From Serinus canaria (Eukaryota > Chordata > Aves > Passeriformes > Fringillidae): a stretch of DNA of 64,000 nucleotides. The position numbers and the translations under genes are program-made. Under the pieces are notes generated by a model. It had not been told where the DNA came from, did no database searches, and saw nothing but the letters and a program-made list of their open reading frames with translations. Below are positions 25,669 through 36,300 of this stretch, in pieces. The stretch spans positions 10,865,501-10,929,500 of the forward strand of contig NC_066316.1 in the NCBI RefSeq assembly GCF_022539315.1. Direction: 5' to 3'. Within the stretch, counting starts at the first letter, position 1; each line of letters opens with the position of its first letter.

Positions 25669-26439
25669 CCCTAGGAAGCAGCAGCACGCTTAGCAACACT
25701 GGTATCCATGGCAGTATCTACCACGTACGAGTCTAAATGTGGAAGCTCTTTCCCCTTTCACAGTTTTTTATGTCACTACGATCACGCTGCCTGCCATCAG
25801 CCCCAGCCCTCATTCACAAGCTGGAGTTGGAGCATGCACAGACTCACAGGGCACACGGTCTGGCAGCTGCACTTTCCCCCTGCAAAGCCCCTGCTGCCCA
25901 GGATGCTCTTTCAGGGGTCTCAGGTCAGTTCCTTAACTGGATTACAAAGAGCTCTCTTACTCAGGGCAATATTTTCATTATGAACAAGTTCTTGCTATGG
26001 TAGACATGATACTGTACATGCAGCTTCTGCATTTGTCCCCTCTTTCTTCATCTCCTTTAACATAATCAAAGGGACTGTGCTGAGCACCATTGAAAATAGG
26101 GTGTACTGGCTACTCCTCTGATACTTGTGTGAAGATAAACATATCATCTACAGCACCTTCATGGCTGATCAAAGTTACACCAGAACTGGTTCTTAAGTTT
26201 GCTTAGGCAGCCTCACAAAACTAAGAGGGTGTAACCAGCTTGGGGAAGGTTTCAGTAGGAAACTCTCCTGTGAACAAAGATGCCCTTGGAGGAAGATGGA
26301 CTAATCAATATCTGGCATCATTAACTACATCATCAGGTCAAAGGCAACTATTCTGCTGTGACTAAAGGAAAATGTTGCAACCTAGGCTAGGTACAATTTT
26401 CCATCTTCTTTACAAAGCTCTGTGCCAGGCACAGAGGTC

Positions 26440-26785
26440 ACTGCCCCGAACTGACGTTCCCAGGCACCAAATGGCAAGAGCACATTGTAGCCTGAGCATG
26501 GATTAACCTGCGTGCAGTGCGTGTAACCGCACCCCGTCTGGATGTAATCTCCAGGTGCGTTTTGAGCTATTCTGCACCAGTCGATGGCTGACCGAAGCTG
26601 CTGTAGACTGCAGAGCCTTTCTCGGAGCATGGGGGAGCCTCTTCACCCCCAGAGCACCCAGCAGAGGGCTGGGCGCTGCGGCCGCTCCGCACCCCGCGCT
26701 TCTCCAGCGCCCGCAGCCGGTCGGTCCGTGCGGCTGCCAGCGGGTGATGCTCCCCGCCTCGGCTGTTCGGGCAGTACTTAAGGAG
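26440..26785. promoter_or_regulatory. Candidate CpG island, possible promoter
   Basis: By hand count there are roughly 25 CpGs in this interval, about 16 of them between 26670 and 26780, while most of the window has long CpG-free runs. The densest part is near-random in CpG content, as in unmethylated islands. There is no clear TATA box. No annotated exon can be tied to it from sequence alone. Confidence 0.45.
26658..26669 (+). promoter_or_regulatory. CTCF-like binding site
   Basis: CCAGCAGAGGGC matches the core of the vertebrate CTCF consensus (CCASYAGRKGGC) at every position and is followed by TGGGC. It lies at the upstream edge of the CpG-dense core. Short matches of this kind also occur by chance, so occupancy is unproven. 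Confidence 0.35.
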
Positions 26786-26929
26786 ACAAAACAATTTAAT
26801 TACATAATACAAAGGAAAAAAAAGAAATATTTTACTCTTAAAATGGGAATGTTCTCAAGTCTTTGTGTCTCAGTCCTTTTTTTCTTCCACGGGATGAGCT
26901 CTGGCTCCTTTCCCCTTGGTTACGGCTCT

Positions 26930-27470
26930 TGATTCTCCTCCTGCTCCTCTCCCCGTCCGTCCCCCAGCAGCTGTGCCCTCCTTCATCCACCACGGCCTGT
27001 TCGCAGCTTTGTCATCCCTCCCAGCCCCCTGCAGCTGTTTGCCCGTGTTCCCAGGGCTCTGCTTTGGCTCCCGGTGCCTCTCCCTGGGCCGCAGCAGCTG
27101 CCTGGCTCTGTCCTGCGGAACGGGCGCGCCTTCTCTTCCCAGGACGCTGCCCCCGCCCTGGCTCGGAGCCGGGATCTTTTCTCCTTTGCCCCTCTGCCTC
27201 CGGCTCTTTCCCTGACCTCGCCTCATCCTCAGCAGCTGTTGCCTTCCCCCCTCTGCGAGTTTGGCTCCAGACCCTCTCCCCATCCCGGCCAGCCCTGCTG
27301 GGTCCTCATCCCCCTTCCCGGACCCCAGCAGCTGCTCCCGGGCTCCTGCTCCGAGCCCCGCTCCCCCTGCCCGGGGCCACGGCAGCTGTTGTTGTTCCCC
27401 TTCTCCACCTCCTGCTCCTGGCCCCTCTCGCCACCTTTCCCTTCTGGTGCTGCCAGCCGGAGTGCCGGGG
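26930..27470. repeat. Degenerate GC-rich minisatellite with CAGCAGCTG cores
   Basis: The core CAGCAGCTG or a one- or two-base variant occurs at 26965, 27029, 27092, 27230, 27326 and 27380. The first intervals are 64 and 63 bp; the third is 138 bp, about two units. Between cores, similar GGGCTC-TGCT...GCTCCC...CTGGGCC segments recur, showing homologous units of about 55-65 bp. Each core contains the E-box CAGCTG. Overlapping open frames of up to 239 codons on both strands are a by-product of stop-poor GC-rich DNA. Units are too diverged for this to be a young array. Confidence 0.6.
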
Positions 27471-28351
27471 CTGGGACACGGTGCTGGCCGAATTCCTCCC
27501 ATCACCCTTCATCACCTCAGGTCACAGCGGTGCCAGGATGGCGAGCAGGGGACAGCACGGCCCGTGGCAGAAGTGCTGCTAAAGGGGAACCTGTGGGACC
27601 CACGGGAAAATCCCTCGTGTGCCGCGGGCAGCCTGGCCCTCGGGATAGGTAAAAACACAGGCACAGAGGTGAAAAGAGCAGCCAGGACAGCTGTGGGGTA
27701 AATCAGGGATCCCTGAAATTGCTCCTCAGCAGGCAGGACCTTCTCACGGTGTATTCATGGAAACCTGGGAAACACGAATTACTGTCCCGGTTTTGGGCAG
27801 GAAGGAGGCTCGCAGCAGCTCCCTGGGTGCCTGTGGTGTGTGGAGTGGCTGTGTGTGCACAGGTGGGGATGCTGCTTTAACATTCTGTTTCACTCTGAGC
27901 AAACTGCTCATTACAGCCCAGGGACGGGACTGTCAGGAGCTGCCGTGCAGAAGGCACTTCCAGCAGCTCCCATGATCAAGATGACATTTAAAGATGGTAT
28001 CATTTTCCTTTTCTGACTCACTTGTTTACCTAGAGAGCTGTATCGTGTTATTGTACCAGCATGAGCTGTGAAAAGGGATAGTGTGATCAGGGTGTGGGTT
28101 AGGGGGACAGAACTGTACCTCAGTGTTCAGGGATGCCCTGACAGAAGCTCTGATGATGGCAGCAGCCTTGTGCAGCTTCTGTCCTGCTCCCTCTGCTGCC
28201 ACAGGCACACCCTGGGATGAAGGAACCAGGAGCTCACCCTGGATGGCAGCTCACTCAGGTCCCCACTTCCAAAAGTGACATCAAAATGCAAATAAAGGAG
28301 TCTGGACTGGTCTAGCAGTTAATGTCTCCAGACCTTCAGAAACTTCCCCCT

Positions 28352-28409
28352 GTTTTTTTTTTTTTTGTTTGTTTTTTTGTTTTTTTGGTTTTTTTTTGTT
28401 TTTTTTTCT
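28352..28409. repeat. T-rich low-complexity tract
   Basis: T runs of 7-13 bases are broken by single G or GG. It could mark the tail of an old minus-strand retrocopy, but no source sequence is recognisable next to it. Confidence 0.85.
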
Positions 28410-29328
28410 CTTGAAGAAGCACTGCTCCATTTTCCTCTCATGTCAGCAGCAAATCCCCTGGACATCCCTTGGTACTGCCTCAGTGTAGTCCATCTGCTGC
28501 CAAAACCCAAAACTCTTCCTTCCACAGCCAGATGAGTGCAGCTTATTTATTTTAGAGCCACAAGTAAAACTGCCATAGAAATGCTGCTGGGAAAAGTGAT
28601 ACCTCTTTTGAATATAAAGAAAAAACAATAAAATTAGGGTAAAAGAGAAAAAGAAAATAACAAGAGTGTAGGAACATGAGTGGATCCAGGCCATGACTGG
28701 GTGTAGATTGCAAGGGGGAAGAAGATGAGGCACCCTGAAGATCAGGAAGAGCTCAGATGTTTGTTGTGGGACAGTGTGGAAGTCCAAGCAGTAGTGGTAG
28801 GGGTGGTTTCCATCACTGTCTTTTTGAGGAACTTTAACTGAGGGGGGTTTCTAATATTGCTGAAGTTGGTTCAACTTTCTGCTTTCCAGTGAGGTGGGAT
28901 ATGACCTAATGAGAGGCTTCTGCTTCAACTTCATCCAGGAAGGAAACAGTTCCTCACATGGTGCATTCAAGAACTAAGCCAGCACGTAATGAATGGTTAC
29001 GTGTGGGGGACTCCCTGCAAATAATCAAGCTAGTTCTGATTTAAAATGCTAATTTATGTGTCAGTGTTGCCTGATTCAAATCAGTGAAAGATCTAATCCT
29101 ATCTCTAAAAGGAATGAAAAGTTGAAATGCATGATAGAGCATTCAACTGTTTATCTATATTTAGCTGTATCTGGGGGGGGGAGGGTGTGATTTGTGTGGG
29201 TTTTTTTCTGTGTGCATCTGCCTGTAATTAATTTGTGGTCTCATTATCTGCTGCTAGATGTACCCTGTAGGTGAGCAGAAAAGCTCTGCACTTACAGGCA
29301 GACCCATGTTTGCCATTCTGAAAAGCAA
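28410..29328. other. Non-coding stretch, nothing recognised
   Basis: No gene or named repeat is visible. It joins the GC-rich block to the duplicated module and returns to AT-rich composition. A short G run (29173-29182) is the only simple sequence. Confidence 0.6.
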
Positions 29329-29535
29329 AATTCTTCAGAGAATGCCATCTGATTCTGCTGCAATGCAGTGACTGGCTGGGGTTAAAAGCCTTGCACACAA
29401 TTCCTGCTAGCTGGTCATTAATCTCCAGGAAAAGCCCCATGTCTTAATTGCTATTGTATAATTAGTAACCTCTTCCATCTTACCAGTGTTAAGCTGAAAT
29501 AGTTATGTGCCAAGTCACCATCATTCTCTCTAAAT
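29329..29535. promoter_or_regulatory. Duplicated non-coding module, copy A
   Basis: This segment has a homologous copy in the same orientation at 33116-33322. Positions 29367-29480 align to 33147-33260 without a gap at an offset of exactly 3,780 bp; a hand count gives about 90 identities in 114 (79%). GTGACTGGCTGGGGTTAA is fully shared. Three homeodomain-type cores are kept in register: TCATTA (29415), CTTAATTG (29443) and TAATTAG (29459). Flanking similarity is weaker and gapped. There is no coding potential, poly(A) tail or target-site duplication, so a duplicated regulatory element or a very old exapted repeat are the main readings. The duplication is seen; the regulatory role is inferred. 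Confidence 0.55.
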
Positions 29536-29648
29536 GAGGATCTGGAAATGCTGCTCAAAACAGCACGTGACAGTACAATTCTTATTTTTTCTCTTATCAT
29601 TCCTTTGAAAAATGCTAAGAGCAGCACCATCAGTGCTCTGTGGCCAAC

Positions 29649-29703
29649 TCTGAAAATCCACAGAGCTGCCACAGATCACTGCAGCATAAGTGGCTAAACA
29701 AAG
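29649..29703. repeat. 55-bp segment, exact copy 1 of 2
   Basis: This segment starts TCTGAAAATCCACAGAGC and ends GTGGCTAAACAAAG. It recurs with no mismatch at 31048-31102, in the same orientation and 1,399 bp away. Similarity stops abruptly on both sides. It lies 114 bp after module copy A and may belong to the same element, because a diverged relative follows copy B at 33314-33364. Confidence 0.9.
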
Positions 29704-30667
29704 TAATCCCCAAAATTGAAAATGTAAAGATGAGCAAAGTCTGTCAGGCTTCTTATATAACTTATGTTGTAAAGGAGCCTAAAATACCAGCCAGAAGCTA
29801 CCTCTTGATTTGGAGAATATGGAGCTGAAACTAGGAGAAGAAAGACTTTAATACAGCTGTGAACCTCAGGGCAGCCAAATATAACTAAGCTTGAAGAAAT
29901 TGATGTAGTTTCCTTAATATCTATGGCCTGGGTATTTGAATGTTTGATATTGGATTAATTGATAGCTCTGTATCAATGGTAAGTTGATTTAAGTTTCCCT
30001 GTGGTATTTAGTATCTGTGTCTGGAAAAGGTTTCTGTCCTGTGGAAAATACTCTGTAGAAATACAATTCAGAGGTAGAAACATTGAAATATTTGATTTTG
30101 ATAATAGCAAATTGATTTCTATCAATAACCTAAAAAATAATAGTCTCAAAAAATTAAAATATCATGCAAAGCAATATAAACCAAAGGAAAACCAAGTTCA
30201 CATGAAGATAGTGTTCTTAAACTACTTTGGTTTTCTTAGAAATTTTAATCTAGGTGAACTTGTACTTCCTGAGGAAAAAAAAATTATTCCCAACCTTCTT
30301 TTCCCTAAAAATAATTAGCATTCAGCTAGTTAGATTCTTGTCTTCAGTGTGATTGTGGAAAGATCTAAGAAAACTGACAGAGGTAGGTTGAATAATCAGC
30401 CATAAATAACAGCAGAGTTGTACACAGGAAATTCAGTGACTGTTTTCTTCTCACCAACACAACTATAATTGGCAAAACAAATTAATGCAAAAGAGATGAG
30501 CATCTGTCTTGCTTTAAGACAGTCTCTTTTCCTGGTGTAGTTTTCCAGGATTTTTGCTGGCTCATAAAACTATAGGATCAGGCCCAAAGAATTGGTGTGT
30601 AATGTAGTTTTGTGTTTGTGCCGTGGTGAATATCTAGTTGGAGACTGCTCTTCAAGCAGGGCTTCAT

Positions 30668-30714
30668 TTTTTCTCTTCCTTCTTTTCCTTCCTTCTTTCT
30701 TTTCCTGCTTTTTT
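30668..30714. repeat. Pyrimidine-rich (CTTT/CTTC) tract
   Basis: Almost pure C/T on the plus strand. Simple-sequence DNA with no further signal. Confidence 0.8.
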
Positions 30715-31047
30715 GCCAGTGTTACACGGTTAAAATGATAGAGGAGTTTAAACAATAAATCAAAGGTCCTCAACTGTCTCTTTCTCAGAAGAGCTTGAAA
30801 AATTCAGGTGAATCAGCAAGAGATATTTAAATAGTTCCTCATTTTATTCCCCTGGAATATCATATGGCATACTTAATGTGCTGTCAGTGGATTTTTATAA
30901 ATGCTCATGTCCAAAAAAGGGAGGTCAGAAGCTCTACCACCCTCGTCAGAGACTTTTTATTTAATTTTCTTCTCATTTAATCCTCTAGACAGAAGCATCT
31001 GAATATTTAGCACTCAATAATAACTCAAACATAATTCCCCTTTTCTT

Positions 31048-31102
31048 TCTGAAAATCCACAGAGCTGCCACAGATCACTGCAGCATAAGTGGCTAAACAA
31101 AG
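31048..31102. repeat. 55-bp segment, exact copy 2 of 2
   Basis: Identical to 29649-29703 over all 55 bases. The bases just before (CTTTTCT) and after (AAGTTTC) do not match those around copy 1. The sharp edges and zero divergence point to a recent templated duplication, gene conversion or an assembly artefact, rather than an old repeat. No target-site duplication or tail is visible. Confidence 0.9.
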
Positions 31103-33115
31103 AAGTTTCAGAAGTTTCTTGGAACTTAAGACAGGTTTACCCTATTCTTGTAATAATTTCCAATATTCCATAGCACCCTTTTTAAAATTATTATTTTACT
31201 TTGAGTTTTGCTTGTTCTCCATGGCCTTAAAAAATTTAAATATTTTAATATTCTTTAGTTTTGGAAAGGCACTTTTCTAACTAATTCTAATTTCTAACCA
31301 AGCATGATAAAGCCCTGATCTCTGTGGAAACTTCAGCTGCTGTTTTATAGTATTTCAAAGTGGACTCTAGAATTTCTACAGTTGCTTTCTCTGTTCTCAC
31401 CACCTTGAAAAATACATTAGATGAACAACAGTGATGAAGACAAGTCATAAGAAAGCAGACAAATATGATATTAGAGTGAAAATAAGATCTGTTTTTAAGT
31501 TCAAAATGTTGAGTTTAAATGTTTTCCCCATTGTTTTAAATGACCCAAAAGACTGAAAAGAAGAGGCATTAAAAAGAGAAAACAAGAAAGAATGAAAAGG
31601 AGGGTTCTGGGTGCTGATTCTTTCTGAAGAAATTGTTGAAATTATGTAACATTTATTCTTTAATGCTTTGATTGCTCTTAGTTCAGATGAGCCTAAAGAT
31701 CTGTTATATAATAATTTAGGCAGTACAAATATACTGCAGGTGTCCATACAAAACCAAATTTTTGGGTTTTGCCTATACCCATGTTATGGGGATTCATGTT
31801 GGCATGGATGTGTTTTACTTCTACAAGCAAATTCAGAAGCTTTAGATTAAATGTAGGAACTTTCTGACGCATTATTAATGCAAAATGACAGAAAATGTGG
31901 AAAATCAGAAATAAAGAATGCATTTTTCCAATAAACATGCTATGTTTCTTTATGTATTGTGTCTGATAATATCTTATAATTTTTTCCCAAGTTTCTATGT
32001 ATGATCCTTTACTGTGAGTAAAACGTAGGGAATAATCAGGTTTTTGAGCTATTAGGAAAAATGTAATAGAGAAAAAGAGTCTTAAACAGTCATAAAAGTT
32101 TCAGGAAGGGATTCTGCAGTCATATTCCTTTTCCTGAGAGAAATGTGTTTAGTTAAAAATAGTTTTAATATATCTGCTTATTTCACCTTGGAGACAGAAA
32201 ATTGCAATGGTTGCTCCATAGCTTACCCACTTCTTTGAATCAATGTATTTAAAGAGGTGAAAACCACCAGCGGATGAGGGAAGCAGGGTTGAGAAAAAGG
32301 TGGCTGTGGATGAGAGCCTTATCAATAAGTTACTTGTGGAAGGGAGAAAGTAATTGATGACTTGCACATATCTGCTTAGCTGGTTTCCTCTTTGCCTTCT
32401 GGGTTTCTTCTGTTATTTGTGGGTAAAATTTAAATTAGGAGATGTTAATGGCTGTTGCAAATAAGAACTGGCTGTGTGGAGGAAAGTGAAGAATCTCTTG
32501 CAGGGATAATAAAAAGGTAAACTGTTCTAATTTGAGAAAACAGTAATTGACAAGCAGGCTGGCGTTTGGTAGTGCTGTTTTCAGAAAGACCCTATCAGAA
32601 ATATTTCACTGCAAATGTTATGAAAATAAAGGTGAAGAGCTGCTTAGTCCAGGCCTGAACCCTCTTCTGTATCTCTGGCAAGAAATTCTGTCAGGTCTCA
32701 GAGAGTTTCACAGATCTGCCCACCCAGGGCCATAGAGTGCAAAGAAAGAAGTAAGCGTATTGTCAGTCCTTGTATTCTCCTGAGTGCAGAGCTTTTACCA
32801 ACAGCACTGGCAGGTACCTGCTTTTGCTAAATTATCAAAATTTGTGATGATAACCAAAGTCAGAAATTGTCATCAGAGGAGCAAACGTACAAGGAGGCAG
32901 GTGTGAAGACAGCAGTTTAGAGGAGCTTGAGCACTTAATGGCATTTAATAGTCTTTGATGTAGCATTTTCTTGCTATCCATTTTCCTCTCTTACCCAGAA
33001 TACAGAAGAGGCCTGGAGTTTACTACACAAACCATCACAATGTACTTAATTTGAGTAATTCCTGTTTACATTTATATTACGTCCAGAATCGTCCTTGCTA
33101 TTTTCAAACATTTAT
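31103..33115. other. AT-rich non-coding stretch between module copies
   Basis: No gene, named repeat or clear regulatory site. Open frames are short and on both strands. Confidence 0.6.
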
Positions 33116-33322
33116 ATTCTTCAAAGAAATCTGTTCCATCACAGTGAGTGACTGGCTGGGGTTAATGGCCCTTGGCACTGCTCCTCCTAGTTGGTCATTA
33201 GTCTGCAGGAAATGCCCAGTGCCTTAATTGTTATTGCTTAATTAGCAACCTCTTCTGTCGAAGCAAGTGCCATATGACCTGAAATAGCAATGTACACAGC
33301 AACAGTCATTTTCTCTGAAGGT
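33116..33322. promoter_or_regulatory. Duplicated non-coding module, copy B
   Basis: Homologous to 29329-29535. The central 114 bp (33147-33260) align without gaps. TCATTA (33195), CTTAATTG (33223) and TAATTAG (33239) sit at the same spacing as in copy A, with 3,780 bp between matching positions. Downstream, CTGAAATAG..ATGT and TCATTNTCTCT are also shared, with small gaps. Divergence of about 20% in the core, with longer exact blocks at the homeodomain-type words, is the pattern expected if binding sites are under constraint. This is an inference from one genome. Confidence 0.55.
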
Positions 33323-33364
33323 TTGAGCTATGCCATAGGCAGATCTTGTGCAAGTGAAACAAAG
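33314..33364. repeat. Possible diverged relative of the 55-bp segment
   Basis: Read against 29649-29703, the order TCTGAA, GAGCT, TGCCA, CAGATC, TGCA, AAGTG, AAACAAAG is kept with several small deletions. Its position just after module copy B parallels that of the 55-bp segment after copy A. The match is short and gapped, so it may be chance. Confidence 0.35.
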
Positions 33365-36300
33365 CATGGGAAGTTCATATATACTCAAATAACATGGATC
33401 ATGCCACTAAAATAGCATTCTGCTGATATGATGATTGACAAGTGTGTTTCCTTAGATTTCTGGGATGGCAATAGTTTAAATCAGCGACTAACCAGAAGCC
33501 TTAAATTTAAAATGAAAAAGTCTGTGTTTGCCTTATTCCTCACACAATTTAATGTTCCAGATTTCTAATCAATGCTGCCATTATATCTGCAGTCTGTCCG
33601 CGGTTAGCCACGGCTTTAATCACTGTGGAGTCTGTGTGAATGCACAAAAACAAACCCAGGGCACATTCCTACACCATTAACGGGCATTTTTGCTTAATTC
33701 CTGGGTCATGAGAACCTGTTCTCTGCACCCTTGGCCATTCCTTTCTCCTCTCTGTTGTGCTTTGTTTTCTTTTCCCACCCTTTGCCTACTTTTAAATTGC
33801 ATATTTTGATTGCAATCCCTTGCAAGAGTAATTTACTCTTCTGAGTGCATGTATGGTCCTTACCCCATGGGGTTGTTACTCACTCCTGGAGTTCCAGAAG
33901 TTACATACCCCTGGAATACTGTGTAGAGAGACAATACAGCACACTGATAAAGAAAGTTTTAAATCTTGAAAGTAGACTTGCATTCTTGCAGTGTACTTTA
34001 TAAAAGAATAGAGAAAATATTTATTTGTTGAATGTGGAATACAAATATGAATGGTTTGCATATCAGTTTTCATCTTCTAAAATTTCATATTCCTTGCAGG
34101 TAAAATCTCAACTCATCTGATACTTTTCCATGTGATAGGCTAGGAAGCATTATATAAGTATAACCTTGACTATTTTGGTTTTTGTCTAAAACTATTTATA
34201 GTAAGTGTTCATCATCACTCTAACTCCAACTCCAAGTATTGAACTCAAAGGAAGTAGGTCCAGTGACATACAAGGGCTCAGATTCATAGAGATAACTTTG
34301 CAAATATAATAGTTATGGACATTCTTTCCAAAAAGAAGATTAGATTACTTGGGTTACAAGCTGGGGGAACTCCATAAATGTGGATGGTTCAGCACATGTA
34401 GAGTTTGAGCCCTGTTTTTGTAATAATTTTTCTCACATTTTTTTGACTCATCAAAGGGCAGCCCAGCTCTTCTACTTTGCTCTGTAATACCACTGAAAGT
34501 CCAACTGTCCTAATCTACAGACGCCAGTGCCAATATCCATCTGCTTGTAGTAGCTGAAAAAAAAGGGGGACAGAACAAATAGAAATTTTAACAAGCTCAT
34601 TTTAGCTGCACTACTGGATTTTGTGAGCTTTTGAAAATTTTAAATACATAGAGATATTATATATTTGTCCAGCTTTAGTCCAGCATGGTAGTAACAGAAA
34701 AACTGTGTCTTCTAAAGTGGGAGCAAGTGTTGCCCTAAGCATGTATGGAGCCATGTAGTAGCTCTGCATAATTTGTTTTAATTCAAACTGTGGACAAGAT
34801 ATTCAGGTAAGTTGAACCTAGGGACTTCCATTGCTAATTTACCCTCAAAATCTGTTTTGCTTTGACTTACCTATTTATTTACTGGTTTAAAAAAGTTCAG
34901 TTTACTTTAACTAAAGAACTACCAAAAATACTGAATATAAATGTTAACTTAAAACTGACCCTGTCTGAGTTCTTAACTCTACATAAAACTTGTGCTAACT
35001 TAAAAAGAAAGGTAGCAAAATCAAATTCATCTCAGAGCTGAGGAGACAGATAGCTAGGTTTGGTCCAGACCAACAAACATTAGAGAAACTTAGAATAAAA
35101 CCCTGCAGCATTTATAAGAGAATATGAGACAAAAATGCTTTCATAATTTACCATACTCTGTGAATGCCATGGGAGTAATTGTTTCCTTTAAGTACTTGGC
35201 AAACAGTACTAGTATCCATTCAAAAGAGTAATTTTCCACTCAGAGAATTTCTTCTTGTAAGCACTTATGGAAAGAACAGCCAGCAACACAATGCCTTCTC
35301 TGCACTGCTCCCTGACTACATTCATGTAGTCAAAAGAGGAGCCTGAAATGCAGAAGGAATGAACAGCTGGTATTAAACCAACAATTAGATGCAGAAAGAT
35401 CATCTTGTCAGCAGAGCAGAAGTTTATGGTTATGATGTGCTTGTACTTGTTAGTTTTCTGGTTTGTGTCTCTAAGCAAAACTCTTTCACAGTTTGAGGCA
35501 TAGTTCTACAGTCTTAAATAAATACATTACCTGTGAGATAGTGAAGTGATGTATATGTGAATAAATAGGCACCCAATCAGTGAGTAATATGGGCCTATTT
35601 AGTAAGGGAATAGAGATGCAGCTGAGCAAATAGATAATGGTTTACTCTAGTCTGTTTGCAGCTGTGGTGAATGGTCTCCTAATCGTGTTGTTTCAGCTTG
35701 TTTCTTGCCTGCACAATGTGTTGAAGAGAATCTTATTTCTGCTGTAGCAAGAGCTAAATTTTCAGAGCAGCACTGTTGGATTCTTTGTTCTGGCAGACAT
35801 CAAAAATTTAAATTCACAGAGTGGGAATGTCTTTAAAATATATTTTTTTCAATCATAGTCTCGGTATTGCAATAGAATTTAGATGTCACCTTGAGGTCAT
35901 CTTGGTTTGGGGTTTGTAGAAGCCAAAAGTGAAAGATTATCCTAGCAGTATTTTTCTTACATATGAATTTGGCATTTAGCTTATATCTCTGTGTTTACAA
36001 TACAGCTGAAGTTCAGTGAAATGGCATTTAAGGAGCTCTGCATGTTTTTGCAAAGAAGTTTAAACTTTTTCATCAGAACATAGATCCTTTCCTCTCTGAA
36101 GATGAATAAATTGCAACAAGGTTCAACATAATTTTTGATATTTTCAATATATTGTGTAAAAGAATTGGTGGTAATGGGGTTGTCATCATGACAAATGGAA
36201 AGAATTTCCCATGTCAAGTTATGCTTTTTCTATGCCTGGGGATTTTTTTGTGGTCAGAAATGTATATAGTTCTCACTTTTAAACATACTACCTCGTAGAG

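Larger units (their letters stand above)
25620..28260. other. GC- and CpG-rich block in AT-rich surroundings
   Basis: The composition changes sharply here. CpG is rare over the preceding 25 kb but frequent from about 26440 onward, densest at 26660-26780. The block holds an 11-bp hairpin, a CTCF-like site and a minisatellite, each listed separately. No exon or protein family is identifiable. It could be a promoter-type CpG island of an unannotated or non-coding transcript, or a GC-rich repeat expansion with a CpG-rich edge. Confidence 0.6.

Noticed and set aside
25708..26003. Three overlapping plus-strand frames of 65-91 codons
   Set aside because: They occupy different frames of the same moderately GC-rich DNA, and none has a recognisable domain or convincing splice context.
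26863..27701. Overlapping open frames of 146-239 codons on the plus strand and 211 codons on the minus strand
   Set aside because: They are open in several frames on both strands of GC-rich repetitive DNA, rich in Pro/Ser/Leu/Ala, and follow the minisatellite units. No domain is recognisable.
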